DNA of 64,000 nucleotides from Arthrobacter sp. cf158 (GCF_900106835.1 NZ_FNNR01000001.1:347182-411181); one strand, 5' to 3'. Counted from the first letter of the stretch, positions 8,075 to 18,293 are shown. Notes: generated from the sequence alone by a model not told the origin. Numbers and translations: made by a program.

Positions 8075-9013
8075 ATGAAGCTAACCCGGGAAGCCCGCTC
8101 CATCGCGGTGGTCATCAACACCGGTTCACGCAAAGGTGCCGCAGCTCGAAAGCTGGTGACCCAGAGCCTGGAAAGGGCGGAGCTCCCGGTCTCCGCCGTA
8201 TATATGGTGGACGGAGGCGGGGACCTCGGCCGCACCCTGGAGCAGGCGGTTACCGGCGGGCACGATCTTGTGCTGGTGGGGGGAGGCGACGGAACGGTTG
8301 CCTCCGCAGCCGGGCTCGTGGCCGGTACCGACGTCGTACTTGGTGTCCTTCCTCTGGGCACCGCCAATGACCTTGCCAGGACCCTGGAGATCCCACGGGA
8401 ACTGAGCCGCGCTTGCGCTGCCTTCGCGGAGGGAAAAGTGGTGGACATCGACCTCGGACGGGCCAACGGCCAGCCGTTCCTGAATGTGGCTTCTGCCGGC
8501 CTCTCCGTGGCGGTCACGGAGGCGCTCACCCCCCGCCTCAAGCGTCTCATTGGCCCCCTGGCATACGGTGTGGCAACCCTGCGCTCCTACGCCAAGCACA
8601 GGCCCTTCCACGCCCGGCTTGAGTTCCCGGAGGGGGACCATGAGCCCGTGGAGCTGGAGGACCTGCTTCAAGTGGCAGTAGGGAACGGACGATACTACGG
8701 CGGCGGCAACGCGGTCTCTCCCACGGCGGGGATTGACGATCACACCCTGGACATCTATGCGATCCTGGCTGCGCCGCTGCGGGAGCAGGCCAAGATCGCC
8801 CGTTCGCTCAAGAATGGCAAATTTGTGGAAAACGAGCGGGTGTACCACCTCACCAGCCGGAGCGTCAGGCTGGTCACCAATCCGCCGCTGCCGGTAAACC
8901 TCGACGGCGAGATCGCAACCAGCACGCCCACGAACTTCACTGTTGAGCGGAATGCGGTGCATGTGGTGGTGCCGAAGAACAGCAACAGCGCGACATTCGA
9001 GGGACGCAGCTGA
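8075..9013 (+). CDS. Diacylglycerol kinase family lipid kinase
   Basis: Soluble lipid kinase of the DagK/YegS/LCB5 family, 312 aa, expected to phosphorylate diacylglycerol or a related lipid with ATP and so recycle it into phospholipid synthesis. Visible: the nucleotide-binding GGGDGT at residues 69-74, the LPLGTANDLART segment, and the conserved VGNGRYYGGG near residue 200. TACCAT (8063-8068) sits exactly six bases before the ATG with no SD, so translation is probably leaderless. It lies between the receptor gene and the permease operon of one ABC importer, but nothing ties it to transport. The lipid substrate is not determined. Confidence 0.87.
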   Translation: MKLTREARSIAVVINTGSRKGAAARKLVTQSLERAELPVSAVYMVDGGGDLGRTLEQAVTGGHDLVLVGGGDGTVASAAGLVAGTDVVLGVLPLGTANDLARTLEIPRELSRACAAFAEGKVVDIDLGRANGQPFLNVASAGLSVAVTEALTPRLKRLIGPLAYGVATLRSYAKHRPFHARLEFPEGDHEPVELEDLLQVAVGNGRYYGGGNAVSPTAGIDDHTLDIYAILAAPLREQAKIARSLKNGKFVENERVYHLTSRSVRLVTNPPLPVNLDGEIATSTPTNFTVERNAVHVVVPKNSNSATFEGRS

Positions 9014-9019
9014 AAACAG

Positions 9020-9058
9020 CGAAGGCCTGGTTCTGGCGACACCGGAACCAGGCCTTCG
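9020..9058. terminator. Bidirectional terminator between dagK-like gene and livF
   Basis: Perfect 14-bp inverted repeat CGAAGGCCTGGTTC (9020-9033) with its complement at 9045-9058, between convergent genes. Confidence 0.8.
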
Positions 9059-9070
9059 TGACTGACGTCG

Positions 9071-9841
9071 TTAGACTTCGTCGGCCAGGGTGCCCAGGTA
9101 GAGCTGGATGACCTTGGGGTCCTTCATGAGCTCCCGGCCTGTACCGGTGTACGCATCCTTGCCCTGGTCCAGGACATATCCGCGGTCGCAGATCTGCAGG
9201 CAGCGGCGGGCATTCTGTTCCACCATGATCACCGAGACGCCGGCGCGGTTGATCTCGTGCACCCGCAGGAACGTCTCGTCTTGTTTGACGGGGGAGAGAC
9301 CTGCCGATGGCTCATCGAGCAGCAGCACAGCCGGGTCCATCATGAGTGCCCTGCCCATGGCCACCATCTGGCGTTCACCACCGGAGAGGGAGCCTGCACG
9401 CTGGGCACGCCGCTTACCCAACTCCGGGAAGAGGCTGGTTACAAAGTCGAAGCGTTCGGAGAAGTCCTTGGGCCGCTGGAACATCCCCATTTGCAGGTTC
9501 TCTTCAATGGTCAGCGTGGCAAAGACGTTGTTGGTCTGCGGCACGAAGCCCACGCCCTGAGTAACCAGCTTGTTGGCCTTCAACCCTGTGAGGTCCTGGC
9601 CGCGTACCACGACTGTGCCGGAGTGGACCTTCACCAAGCCGAACATGGCTTTCAGGAGCGTGGACTTGCCCGCACCGTTAGGCCCGATGATGCCGATCAG
9701 TTCGCCCTTGCGGGCCTCGATGCTGCAGCCGTTGAGGATGTTGACGCCGGGAATGTAGCCCGCCACCAGATCGGTGACTTTGACCACCGAGTCGGACGCG
9801 GGGGCATCTGCCGAGGCGGGCATTGCGCTGGTGTTGCTCAT
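9071..9841 (-). CDS. livF: Branched-chain amino acid ABC transporter ATP-binding protein LivF
   Basis: ATPase of the HAAT-type importer, 256 aa. Walker A GPNGAGKS at residues 53-60, a Q-loop in VPQTNNVF, ABC signature LSGGERQ, Walker B VLLLDEPSAGLSP, and the switch His just before the C-terminal part. LivF-type proteins lack the C-terminal extension of LivG, consistent with the length. Last gene of the livH-livM-livG-livF operon; its ATG overlaps the livG stop by 4 nt. It powers uptake together with LivG on the cytoplasmic face. Confidence 0.92.
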   Translation of the reverse strand: MSNTSAMPASADAPASDSVVKVTDLVAGYIPGVNILNGCSIEARKGELIGIIGPNGAGKSTLLKAMFGLVKVHSGTVVVRGQDLTGLKANKLVTQGVGFVPQTNNVFATLTIEENLQMGMFQRPKDFSERFDFVTSLFPELGKRRAQRAGSLSGGERQMVAMGRALMMDPAVLLLDEPSAGLSPVKQDETFLRVHEINRAGVSVIMVEQNARRCLQICDRGYVLDQGKDAYTGTGRELMKDPKVIQLYLGTLADEV

Positions 9842-10830
9842 TGTCCGTCCTCCTTCTTGGTTTCTACGATTTCGGACAGGATGCCCGCATCTTCGGTTCC
9901 CACCACCGACTCTTCGTCGGCTTCGAGTTCTGCCTCGAGCACCTTGATGCCTTCAGCGTCACCGAGGTCCACATCGTGGTGGGCGCCGAGGTAGGCGTCG
10001 ATGACCGCGGGGTTCTTCATGACTTCGCCCGGAGGTCCTTCGGCAACAACCTTGCCTTCGGCCATGACCACAACCCAGTCAGCGATGTGGCGGACCATGT
10101 TCATGTCGTGCTCCACGAACAGCACGGTCATGCCCTCTGCCTTGAGGTTCTTGATGTGGTCCAACAATGACTGCGTCAGCGCCGGGTTCACACCAGCCAT
10201 GGGCTCGTCGAGCATCACCAGCTTGGGCTTGACCATCAAGGACCGTGCCATTTCAAGGAGCTTCCGCTGACCGCCTGAAAGGGACGCTGCATAGTCGTCC
10301 TTCTTGGCATCCAGCTTGAACTTCTCCAACAGCACGTTTGCCTGAGCGGTGATCTCCTTTTCGCGGCCGCCCCACATGCCCTTGAACAGGGCTTTGGAAA
10401 GACGTTCGCCGGGCTGGTCTGCTGCTCCCAGGCGCATGTTCTCCATGACCGTCAACTTGCCCATGACCTTTGTCAGCTGGAACGTGCGGACCATGCCCAT
10501 GCGGGCAACCTTGTAAGAGGAGACGCCGGCCAGGCTGCTGCCTTCAAACTGCCATTTGCCCGTGTTGGGAGTGTCAAAGCCGGTGAGGAGGTTGAACAGG
10601 GTGGTTTTGCCGGCTCCGTTGGGACCAATCAATGCGGTGATCTTATGGCGCGGGATCTCGAGGTATTCCACGTCCACGGCGTTGATGCCGCCAAAGGAAC
10701 GGGTCACGTCCTCTGCCACCACAATGGGATCGCGCTTCTTGCAACCAGGGGTATTTTCCCCGACCGCGATGGGCCGCGAGTCGGTCATGTAGTCGATATT
10801 CTCGGTGTTGTTTTGGTTGGTCTCACTCAT
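9838..10830 (-). CDS. livG: Branched-chain amino acid ABC transporter ATP-binding protein LivG
   Basis: Second ATPase of the importer, 330 aa, longer than typical LivG (about 255 aa) at both ends: a roughly 35-residue N-terminal lead with several Asn/Thr and an acidic C-terminal tail of about 50 residues. Walker A GPNGAGKTTLF, the LivG-type FQLTKVMGKLTVMEN region, signature LSGGQRKLLEMA, Walker B LVMLDEPMAGVNP. Overlaps livM upstream and livF downstream by 4 nt each. The acidic tail is not part of the ABC domain and its role is unknown. Confidence 0.9.
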   Translation of the reverse strand: MSETNQNNTENIDYMTDSRPIAVGENTPGCKKRDPIVVAEDVTRSFGGINAVDVEYLEIPRHKITALIGPNGAGKTTLFNLLTGFDTPNTGKWQFEGSSLAGVSSYKVARMGMVRTFQLTKVMGKLTVMENMRLGAADQPGERLSKALFKGMWGGREKEITAQANVLLEKFKLDAKKDDYAASLSGGQRKLLEMARSLMVKPKLVMLDEPMAGVNPALTQSLLDHIKNLKAEGMTVLFVEHDMNMVRHIADWVVVMAEGKVVAEGPPGEVMKNPAVIDAYLGAHHDVDLGDAEGIKVLEAELEADEESVVGTEDAGILSEIVETKKEDGQ

Positions 10831-11795
10831 GCGAAAGCAAGCTCCTTCTTATTGCCGAAGACGCCTTGCGGGCGGAAGATCATCAGGAGCATCAAGGCAA
10901 CACCCACCAGGATGTAGCGCAACTGGCCCGCCTGGACAGTTGTCAGCCAAGTGACGGCCCCTGATTCAATGAGGCCGTAGAGCAGGCTCTGGGTCAGCGA
11001 AAGGACAACCCAGAAGATCATGGCTCCGATGACCGGCCCAAGGACTGTGGCCATACCGCCGAGCAGGAGGCAGGTCCACAGGAAGAATGTCAGTTCCGTG
11101 CCGTAGTTGGACGGCTGGACAGCGCCGCGGGGAAGGGTGAAAATCATGCCCGCCAAGGCGCCCAGGACACCGCCGATGACCAGGGCCTGCATCTTGTAGG
11201 CGTAGACGTTTTTACCGAGCGAGCGGACGGCGTTCTCGTCTTCGCGGATGCCCTTCAGGACGCGACCCCACGGGCTGCGCATGAGGAGCCACACCAAGAC
11301 ACAGCACACGATCACGAGTCCCCAGCCGACTACGCGGATGAAGAAGTCGCGGTTGTTCATGCCCATGTAGGAGCCCTCGGGGAAGGGGTTCATGGCGTAG
11401 AACGTGTTCTCAAACGCTGCCAAACCGTTTGCCGAACCTGTGACGCTGGTGAGCTGGTTGGTAGTGACCACGTAGCGGACAATTTCTGCCGCTGCGATGG
11501 TGACAATGGCCAGATAGTCGGCGCGGAGCCGAAGCGTGGGGATACCGAGGATGAAGGCGAAGATCACCGAGCACAGAATGGAGATGATCAGTGCCAGGAA
11601 GAACGGGGCGTCGAACGTCAGGGTGGAGATGGCAAAGCCATAGGCTCCCACTGCCATGAAACCGGCCTGGCCGAAGTTCAACAGGCCCGAGTAGCCGAAG
11701 TGAACGGCAAGGCCCAAAGCGGCAAGTGCGTAGGCCGCCGTCGTTGGACTGAATAGTTCGCCAAGGGCGCTGGAGAGAATAAATCCGAAATCCAT
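10827..11795 (-). CDS. livM: Branched-chain amino acid ABC transporter permease LivM
   Basis: Integral membrane subunit of the importer, 322 aa, with about eight or nine hydrophobic helices. Family signatures are seen: GYSGLLNFGQAGFMAVGAY near the N-terminus and the EAA-like coupling loop RSPWGRVLKGIREDENAVRSLG. It pairs with LivH to form the translocation path and docks the two ATPases. It begins 9 nt after the livH stop and overlaps livG by 4 nt. Confidence 0.92.
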   Translation of the reverse strand: MDFGFILSSALGELFSPTTAAYALAALGLAVHFGYSGLLNFGQAGFMAVGAYGFAISTLTFDAPFFLALIISILCSVIFAFILGIPTLRLRADYLAIVTIAAAEIVRYVVTTNQLTSVTGSANGLAAFENTFYAMNPFPEGSYMGMNNRDFFIRVVGWGLVIVCCVLVWLLMRSPWGRVLKGIREDENAVRSLGKNVYAYKMQALVIGGVLGALAGMIFTLPRGAVQPSNYGTELTFFLWTCLLLGGMATVLGPVIGAMIFWVVLSLTQSLLYGLIESGAVTWLTTVQAGQLRYILVGVALMLLMIFRPQGVFGNKKELAFA

Positions 11796-11804
11796 GGCCC
11801 GCTC

Positions 11805-13139
11805 CTAACCCACACGCTCACGCCGGCCGAGGATACCCTGCGGTCGGAACAGAAGAACAACGATCATGATGAAAAGGGCCCCAACGTACTTGAGGTCGGC
11901 AGGAAGGCCGAACACGGTAGTCAGTTCCACGAAGATGCCGACGACAATAGAGCCGATCAGTGCGCCGAAGACTGTTCCCAAGCCACCGAGAGTCACGCCG
12001 GCGAAGATGAGAAGCAGGATTTGCGATCCCATGTCGAACGTGACGCCTGGGCGGTAGTAAGCCCACAGAATGCCGCCCAGGGAGGCGAGCACGCCACCCA
12101 CAATCCACACGATGCGGATCACGGAGTCCACGTCGATGCCGGAGGCTGCTGCCAGGGCGGGGTTGTCCGCTACGGCACGCGTCGCCTTTCCGAGTCGGGT
12201 CTTCAAAAGGACGATGCCGATCAAGGCGATGACCACGGCACTGATGACCAGCGACCAGAGGTTGTTGGGCGAGATGGAAACAGGCCCAATCTGGATCTCG
12301 GCGCTCTGGGCACCCGGCAGCTGCTGGGTTGCACCGCCAAAGAAGAACTGGATGACGTAGCGGATGGCCAAGGCAAGGCCGATGCTGACGATCATCATGG
12401 GGACCAGTCCGGATCCCCGTTTCCTCAGTGGCCGCCAGAGCCCGGCGTCCTGGACATAGCCGAACAGCCCGCCGCCTACCAGCGCCAGCAGGATGGCCAG
12501 CCAGAAAGGCAGTCCAAAGCCGTTGAACATAAAGACGAGCACCGCGCCGAGTGTCACCATCTCGCCGTGGGCGAAGTTGGTGAGGCCCGTTGTTCCGAAG
12601 ATCAGGGAGAGGCCCACGGAGGCGAGTGCAAGGAGCAGGCCGAAGCTCAGGCCCGCAACCAAGCGGTTCAGGAGATTTTGGCCGAAGTCTTGTTGCTGGA
12701 CAACGATGCCTTTGCCGAAGGCGAAAATCACCGACAGGTTGGATGTTTGGCTGAAGGTGACATCGCGGGGATTGTCCTGGCCATCGGCAAGTTTGATGCC
12801 CTCCGGCAAGGTGGAGGTATCCAGCTCAATGGTGTAGGTGCCCTGGACGGGAACGCCGATGGACCACGCTCCATTGGCTCCGGAGGTGGCGTCACCTTCG
12901 AACCCATTGCCTGTGGCTTTGATCTTGACGCCGGGTATGGGGGCCCTGGCGTCATCGCGGAGGAAACCGCTGATGTTGTTCTGGAATGTCGTCGGTGACG
13001 GCGAAGGCGAGGGGGTGGTTGCCTGTGCCGAGGGGGCGGCGATCAACAGAGTGGCGATGAGGGCGGCGAAAAATGCCCCCACGACTCTCTGTAGTCCCTT
13101 GGACCGTCTGTTGGACGGGTCGCGCAGTGTGCTTCTCAA
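11805..13139 (-). CDS. livH: Branched-chain amino acid ABC transporter permease LivH with N-terminal extracytoplasmic domain
   Basis: Permease with an unusual front part. The TTG at 13139 has GGAGG eight bases upstream (13148-13152) and gives 444 aa; a start at 13202 is possible but has no comparable SD. Residues 1-40 form a signal peptide ending APSAQA, then a Thr/Ser/Pro spacer, then at about 54-140 a beta-sandwich-like module (SGFLRDDARAPIPGVKIKA; ANGAWSIGVPVQGTYTIEL) typical of carboxypeptidase-regulatory/CNA-B folds. From about 155 the normal LivH fold follows (GTTGLTNFAHGEMVTLGA). The added domain would face outside. First gene of the liv operon, downstream of a CRP/GlxR-like palindrome at 13239-13254. 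Confidence 0.88.
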   Translation of the reverse strand: MRSTLRDPSNRRSKGLQRVVGAFFAALIATLLIAAPSAQATTPSPSPSPTTFQNNISGFLRDDARAPIPGVKIKATGNGFEGDATSGANGAWSIGVPVQGTYTIELDTSTLPEGIKLADGQDNPRDVTFSQTSNLSVIFAFGKGIVVQQQDFGQNLLNRLVAGLSFGLLLALASVGLSLIFGTTGLTNFAHGEMVTLGAVLVFMFNGFGLPFWLAILLALVGGGLFGYVQDAGLWRPLRKRGSGLVPMMIVSIGLALAIRYVIQFFFGGATQQLPGAQSAEIQIGPVSISPNNLWSLVISAVVIALIGIVLLKTRLGKATRAVADNPALAAASGIDVDSVIRIVWIVGGVLASLGGILWAYYRPGVTFDMGSQILLLIFAGVTLGGLGTVFGALIGSIVVGIFVELTTVFGLPADLKYVGALFIMIVVLLFRPQGILGRRERVG

Positions 13140-13556
13140 AATGGAAACCTCCACAGTGGGGGTGGTCCCGGCTGCGCCATTGCAGCCGGTGCGAACGGTC
13201 ATGGGGCTTGTGAACGGTTCTTGCCTAGCTGCCTCGATTGTGATCTAAGTCACCCATGTGTGGCCTATGTTACCGCTCGGTGGGCGGAAAGAATGCCCAG
13301 TTCGGGGGTGCGAAGATCGCGATCGGATAACAACTGTGAAGCTATAGGCAACAAGCAATGTAGCTGTGCTTAAGTAAACCTTTGTTGTTTAAGGGTGTTA
13401 CTAAACGTTCCACCGGGCGGCCCATCCAGCCACTGTGCCCTTTTCGTGTCACGGTTGCGTTTCGTCTGGGTGAACAAGGGAACTTTCCCTGCCGCACGCG
13501 CGTGGTAATTGGTACCGTGAATTATCACTTAGCCCTTTTTCAGGAGGACAACCGCA
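13140..13556. other. Gene-free divergent region between livH and the Bax-inhibitor-1 gene
   Basis: About 420 bases without a supported gene. It holds the livH leader (a small hairpin around 13171-13190), the CRP/GlxR-like site at 13239-13254, an AT-richer stretch at about 13360-13420, and on the plus strand the SD AGGAGGA (13541-13547) of the next gene. The stretch TAAAC-CTTTGTT-GTTTA near 13375-13391 is a small inverted repeat of unknown role. Confidence 0.5.
13239..13254 (-). promoter_or_regulatory. CRP/GlxR-like operator upstream of the livHMGF operon
   Basis: TGTGATCTAAGTCACC is TGTGA-N6-TCACC with a TA-containing spacer, one base off the perfect palindrome, 100 bases upstream of the proposed livH start. 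It matches the site before the binding-protein gene. Confidence 0.6.
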
Positions 13557-14468
13557 ATGGCACTTGGCGGAAACCCAGTCTTCAACGGAAAGAATTTCCG
13601 TGGAGCAAAGCAGGCCCCGCCTGTACCGCAAAATCCGTACGGCCAGCAATTTAGCCAGGCACCTGGCCGGCCACCCGGACAGGTCATGGACGGCCAGGCA
13701 GCATGGTCGGCCCAGCAGCAGAACATGACGAATGAACAGCTGCAGCAGATGTACAACCAGCCTTCGGCTGGGCCGGCCGATACCGGACGCATGACCTATG
13801 ACGACGTCATCATGAAGACCGTCGCCTGCCTCGTGGTCCTGGTTCTCGGCGCAGGCGTCACGCTGTTCGTGGCTCCCGCACTCTCCACCATGCTCATGAT
13901 CGTTGGTGCGCTGGGCGGATTCGTTCTTGCCCTCGTCAACACGTTCAAGAAGCAGCCGTCACCGGCCTTGATCCTGGCCTACGCCGGACTCGAGGGCCTG
14001 TTCCTCGGTGGCCTTACCCGCATCCTGGATGGCATGTATCCGGGCGTTGGCCTGCAGGCCGTCATCGGGACCCTGGCAGTCTTCGGCGTGACGCTGGTGC
14101 TGTTCAAGAGCGGTAAGGTCCGCGCCACACCCAAGATGGTGCGCTTCTTCATGATCGCCACCATCGGTTACGCAGTCTTCGCCCTGATCAACATGGTGAT
14201 GATGTGGACCGGCGCAGTGCAGGAGCCCTTCGGCCTCCGCTCGAGCATCACCATTGCAGGCATTCCGCTGGGTGTCTTCATCGGCATCCTCGCGATTGGC
14301 CTGGCAGCGTTCTCGCTCATCATGGACTTCACCAGCATTGAGGAAGGCGTCCGCGCCGGCGCCCCGGAACGTTACTCCTGGGTTGCTGCCTTCGGACTGA
14401 CGGTCACCCTGGTGTGGCTCTACGTCGAAATCATCCGCTTGCTCGCAATTTTGCGGGGCGACGACTAA
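13557..14468 (+). CDS. Bax inhibitor-1 / YccA family membrane protein
   Basis: Polytopic membrane protein of the BI-1 (TMBIM) family, 303 aa. A cytoplasmic Gln/Pro/Asn-rich lead of about 85 residues (repeated QQ/QF and PG-rich segments) precedes seven hydrophobic helices. The family segment LGLAAFSLIMDF-like (AIGLAAFSLIMDFTSIEEGV) near the C-terminus and the acidic residues of the proposed Ca2+/pH gate are seen. SD AGGAGGA is 9 nt before the ATG. Bacterial members are linked to pH-gated Ca2+ leak; the physiological role here is unknown. Monocistronic, with its own terminator. Confidence 0.88.
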   Translation: MALGGNPVFNGKNFRGAKQAPPVPQNPYGQQFSQAPGRPPGQVMDGQAAWSAQQQNMTNEQLQQMYNQPSAGPADTGRMTYDDVIMKTVACLVVLVLGAGVTLFVAPALSTMLMIVGALGGFVLALVNTFKKQPSPALILAYAGLEGLFLGGLTRILDGMYPGVGLQAVIGTLAVFGVTLVLFKSGKVRATPKMVRFFMIATIGYAVFALINMVMMWTGAVQEPFGLRSSITIAGIPLGVFIGILAIGLAAFSLIMDFTSIEEGVRAGAPERYSWVAAFGLTVTLVWLYVEIIRLLAILRGDD

Positions 14469-14491
14469 CTCCATCGGAGTCCGTCAACGCG

Positions 14492-14526
14492 AAATGCCCC
14501 CGAAGATACTTCGGGGGCATTTTTGT
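14492..14526. terminator. Intrinsic terminator after BI-1 gene
   Basis: 14-bp perfect stem (14492-14505 with 14509-14522), three-base loop ATA, followed by TTTT. The A-run on the other side lets it serve the convergent thiolase gene too. Confidence 0.9.
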
Positions 14527-14595
14527 GTCCTTGGGGAACTTTTCGCTGCGAGGCCCAAACAGGCGCAAGGATTCACACCGGCTCCCGCGCCCGAG

Positions 14596-15834
14596 CTAGC
14601 ACAGGCGTTCAAAGACAACCGCCATTCCCTGCCCGCCACCCACGCACAGCGTCGCCAGGCCCAGCGTCCCGTCGCGTTCCTTGAGCCCATTCAAAAGGGT
14701 GCTGGTCATTCGGGCGCCAGTCATTCCGAACGGGTGTCCCAGGGCAATCGCTCCGCCGTGGACATTGAGCTTTGCCGGGTCGATGCCCAGCTCGCGGGCG
14801 CTGGCAATAACCTGCACGGCGAAGGCTTCGTTGAGCTCCACGAGGTCGATGTCGTCCATGGTGAGCCCGGCCAACGCCAGAGCCCGCCGCGACGACTCCA
14901 CCGGTCCCATGCCCATGAGCTCGGGAGAGAGGGCGCTCACGCCGGTTGAGACCACCCGTGCCAATGGTTCAAGGCCAAGTTCGCGGGCGCGGGAGTCGCT
15001 CATGACCACCATCGCGGCCGCGCCGTCATTGAGTGGGCATGCATTGCCCGCCGTCACGGTGCCTTCCGTGCGGAACACGGGCTGCAGGGCCGATACCGCT
15101 TCGAGGGTGACCCCTGCCCGGGGGGAGTCGTCCTGGTCCACCACTGTGCCGTCCTTGCGCGTGTACGGCGTGATGTCGCGGGCGTAAAAGCCGGAGGCTA
15201 TGGCGGCTTCGGCGCGGTTCTGGCTCAGTACTCCCCATTCGTCCTGCTCGGCCCGGCTGATCCCATAGGTGGTGGCCACGTTCTCGGCTGTCTGGCCCAT
15301 GGCGATGTAGATATCCGGGAGCCTTCCGCCCAGCCGGGGATCGGTCCAGGGAATGTTCGACGCCGCGCGGGCCGCCGTCCGCTGTGCAGCTGCCCTGAAC
15401 AGGGAGTTGTGGTTGGCGGTATCGGTCTCACCGGCACCGGCCCAGTTCTGGTACCGGGACACGCTCTCCACTCCGGCGGAGACGATCGCGTGGGCTTCGC
15501 CGGCTTTAATGGCGTGGAATGCCATCCGCAGGGTTTGGAGGCTTGAGGCGCAGAAACGGTTGACGGTGGCAGCCGGTACCCGATCCAGTCCGGCAAGGAC
15601 AGCCACCACCCGGGCCATGTTGGAGCCTGCCTCACCGCTGGGTTCTGCGCAGCCAAGGAGGATGTCATCCAGTCCGCCAGCGTCATCCGCAGCGGGATCA
15701 AACCCGGGGATCTTGTCGAGGGCCGCCTGCACCATGGCGGTGGCCAGATCGTCCGGGCGTTCGTCCTTGAGGGAGCCTTTGAAAGCCCTGCCAATAGGAC
15801 TTCGGGCTGTGGAAACTACGACGGCCTCAGTCAT
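14596..15834 (-). CDS. fadA: Acetyl-CoA C-acyltransferase (thiolase)
   Basis: Thiolase-superfamily enzyme, 412 aa, catalysing CoA-dependent cleavage of 3-ketoacyl-CoA (beta-oxidation) or the reverse condensation. Nucleophile C95 in NRFCASSLQ; the NEAFA motif; the acid/base His in HGGAIALGHPFG; second catalytic Cys in LCVGGGQG near the C-terminus. Long-chain specificity is likely from similarity to FadA-type proteins, but is not certain. TAAGCT on the minus strand (15841-15846) is six bases before the ATG with no SD, so the start is probably leaderless. No other beta-oxidation gene is adjacent. Confidence 0.9.
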   Translation of the reverse strand: MTEAVVVSTARSPIGRAFKGSLKDERPDDLATAMVQAALDKIPGFDPAADDAGGLDDILLGCAEPSGEAGSNMARVVAVLAGLDRVPAATVNRFCASSLQTLRMAFHAIKAGEAHAIVSAGVESVSRYQNWAGAGETDTANHNSLFRAAAQRTAARAASNIPWTDPRLGGRLPDIYIAMGQTAENVATTYGISRAEQDEWGVLSQNRAEAAIASGFYARDITPYTRKDGTVVDQDDSPRAGVTLEAVSALQPVFRTEGTVTAGNACPLNDGAAAMVVMSDSRARELGLEPLARVVSTGVSALSPELMGMGPVESSRRALALAGLTMDDIDLVELNEAFAVQVIASARELGIDPAKLNVHGGAIALGHPFGMTGARMTSTLLNGLKERDGTLGLATLCVGGGQGMAVVFERLC

Positions 15835-15844
15835 GGCCCCAGCT

Positions 15845-15876
15845 TACGCCCGGCGTCTGGGCGGACGCCGGGCGTA
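15845..15876 (-). terminator. Terminator of the galT-galK operon
   Basis: Perfect 13-bp inverted repeat TACGCCCGGCGTC (15845-15857) with GACGCCGGGCGTA (15864-15876). It overlaps the -35/-10 region expected for the downstream thiolase gene. Confidence 0.7.
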
Positions 15877-15889
15877 GGCCGGGAGGGCT

Positions 15890-17046
15890 TCAGGCCAGGC
15901 GAAGTGCGCCGGCGGCCGGGGTCACGGTGAAGATGTCCGGGGCCGCGTAGCCTGCCTCTGCAAATGAACGCACGACGGCGTCCCGCACCTGCTGCTCTTC
16001 GCCTACCGGGGTCAGTGCGATGGCAGAACCGCCAAAACCGCCGCCGGTCATGCGGGCACCGATAGCTCCGTTCGCGCGGGAGGTATCTACGGCCAGGTCC
16101 AGCTCCGGGCAGGAGATCTCGAAATCGTCCCGCATGGACACATGGCTGGCGTCCAGCAACGCACCGATGCTGGCGGGTCCCTGAGTGCCCAGGATTTCCA
16201 CTGTCTGGAGCACCCGGTCATTTTCGGTGACAACGTGGCGCACGCGCCGAAGCGTGGTGTCGTCCAGCAGCCCGGACGCTTCCTCCAAAGCCTCGACACC
16301 GACGTCGCGGAGTGCTTTGACGCCGAGGATCTCGGCACCCAGCTCGCAGGACGCGCGACGGGAGGCGTAACCGCCGTCGGCATGTGAATGCGACACCTTG
16401 GTGTCGATAACCAGCAGCACCAGGCCCGAGGCTTCGGCATCGAAGGGGACAAGGTCCACGTGCTGGTCACGGCAGTCCAGGAAGACGGCGTGCCCTTTCG
16501 CGCCCCGCAGGGAGGCTGACTGGTCCATGATCCCGGTGGGCGCGCCAACAAAAACGTTCTCGGCACGCTGAGTTGCCAGTACCAGGTCCTCGGCAGCGAG
16601 GCCGGCTCCGGTCAATTCGTTGAGCGCACTGATGACGGCGCACTCAATCGCGTGTGACGACGACAGGCCGGCCCCTGAAGGGACATCGGAATCGAGCAGC
16701 AGGTCAAAGCCGGGCACCTCGATGCCACGTTCCTTCAAAGCCCAGGCCACACCGAGGGGGTAACGGGACCAGCCCTCGCCGGAGCCGGGTTCCGAGTCCG
16801 CGAGGTCGGCCTCCACCACGCCGTGTCCGCCAAAGGTGGACAACATCCGGACTGCAGAGTCGTCGCGGACGCGCAGGGCCACCTTCGCTGTCTTGTCGAT
16901 GGCAAAAGGCAACACGAAGCCCTCGTTGTAGTCCGTGTGCTCGCCGATGAGGTTGACCCGCCCCGGTGCCTGCCACACGCCGTCGGGATCTGCGCCGAAC
17001 GTTTCCTGGAAGCGGGTGGCGAGGACGCTGGTATCGGTGGTGGTGG

Positions 17047-17050
<4 letters not shown>
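15890..17050 (-). CDS. galK: Galactokinase
   Basis: GHMP-family kinase, 386 aa, converting galactose and ATP to galactose-1-phosphate in the Leloir pathway. Galactokinase signature GRVNLIGEHTDYNEGFVLPF near residues 30-49 and the ATP-binding PSGAGLSSSHAIE loop are intact, as is the C-terminal MTGGGFGGSAIAL motif. Its start overlaps the galT stop (ATGA at 17047-17050), so the two are translationally coupled. A 13-bp hairpin terminator follows the stop. Confidence 0.95.
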
Positions 17051-18195
<1,145 letters not shown>

Positions 18196-18230
18196 GAATC
18201 CATCATTCCACAAGTGACCAAAAACGCATA

Positions 18231-18293
18231 GTTTCTAACAAAAGCAAACATCCAGCTGGGGAAGCCTGCTCCACGATGCAGTACGGTATTGCC
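18231..18293. promoter_or_regulatory. Divergent galT / galM control region
   Basis: TACGGT (18282-18287) is six bases before the epimerase ATG at 18294 and sets that start. The A-rich stretch at 18231-18249 (GTTT...AAAC ends, core AACAAAAGCAAAC) resembles DeoR/GlpR-type operators; that assignment is speculative. Confidence 0.4.
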
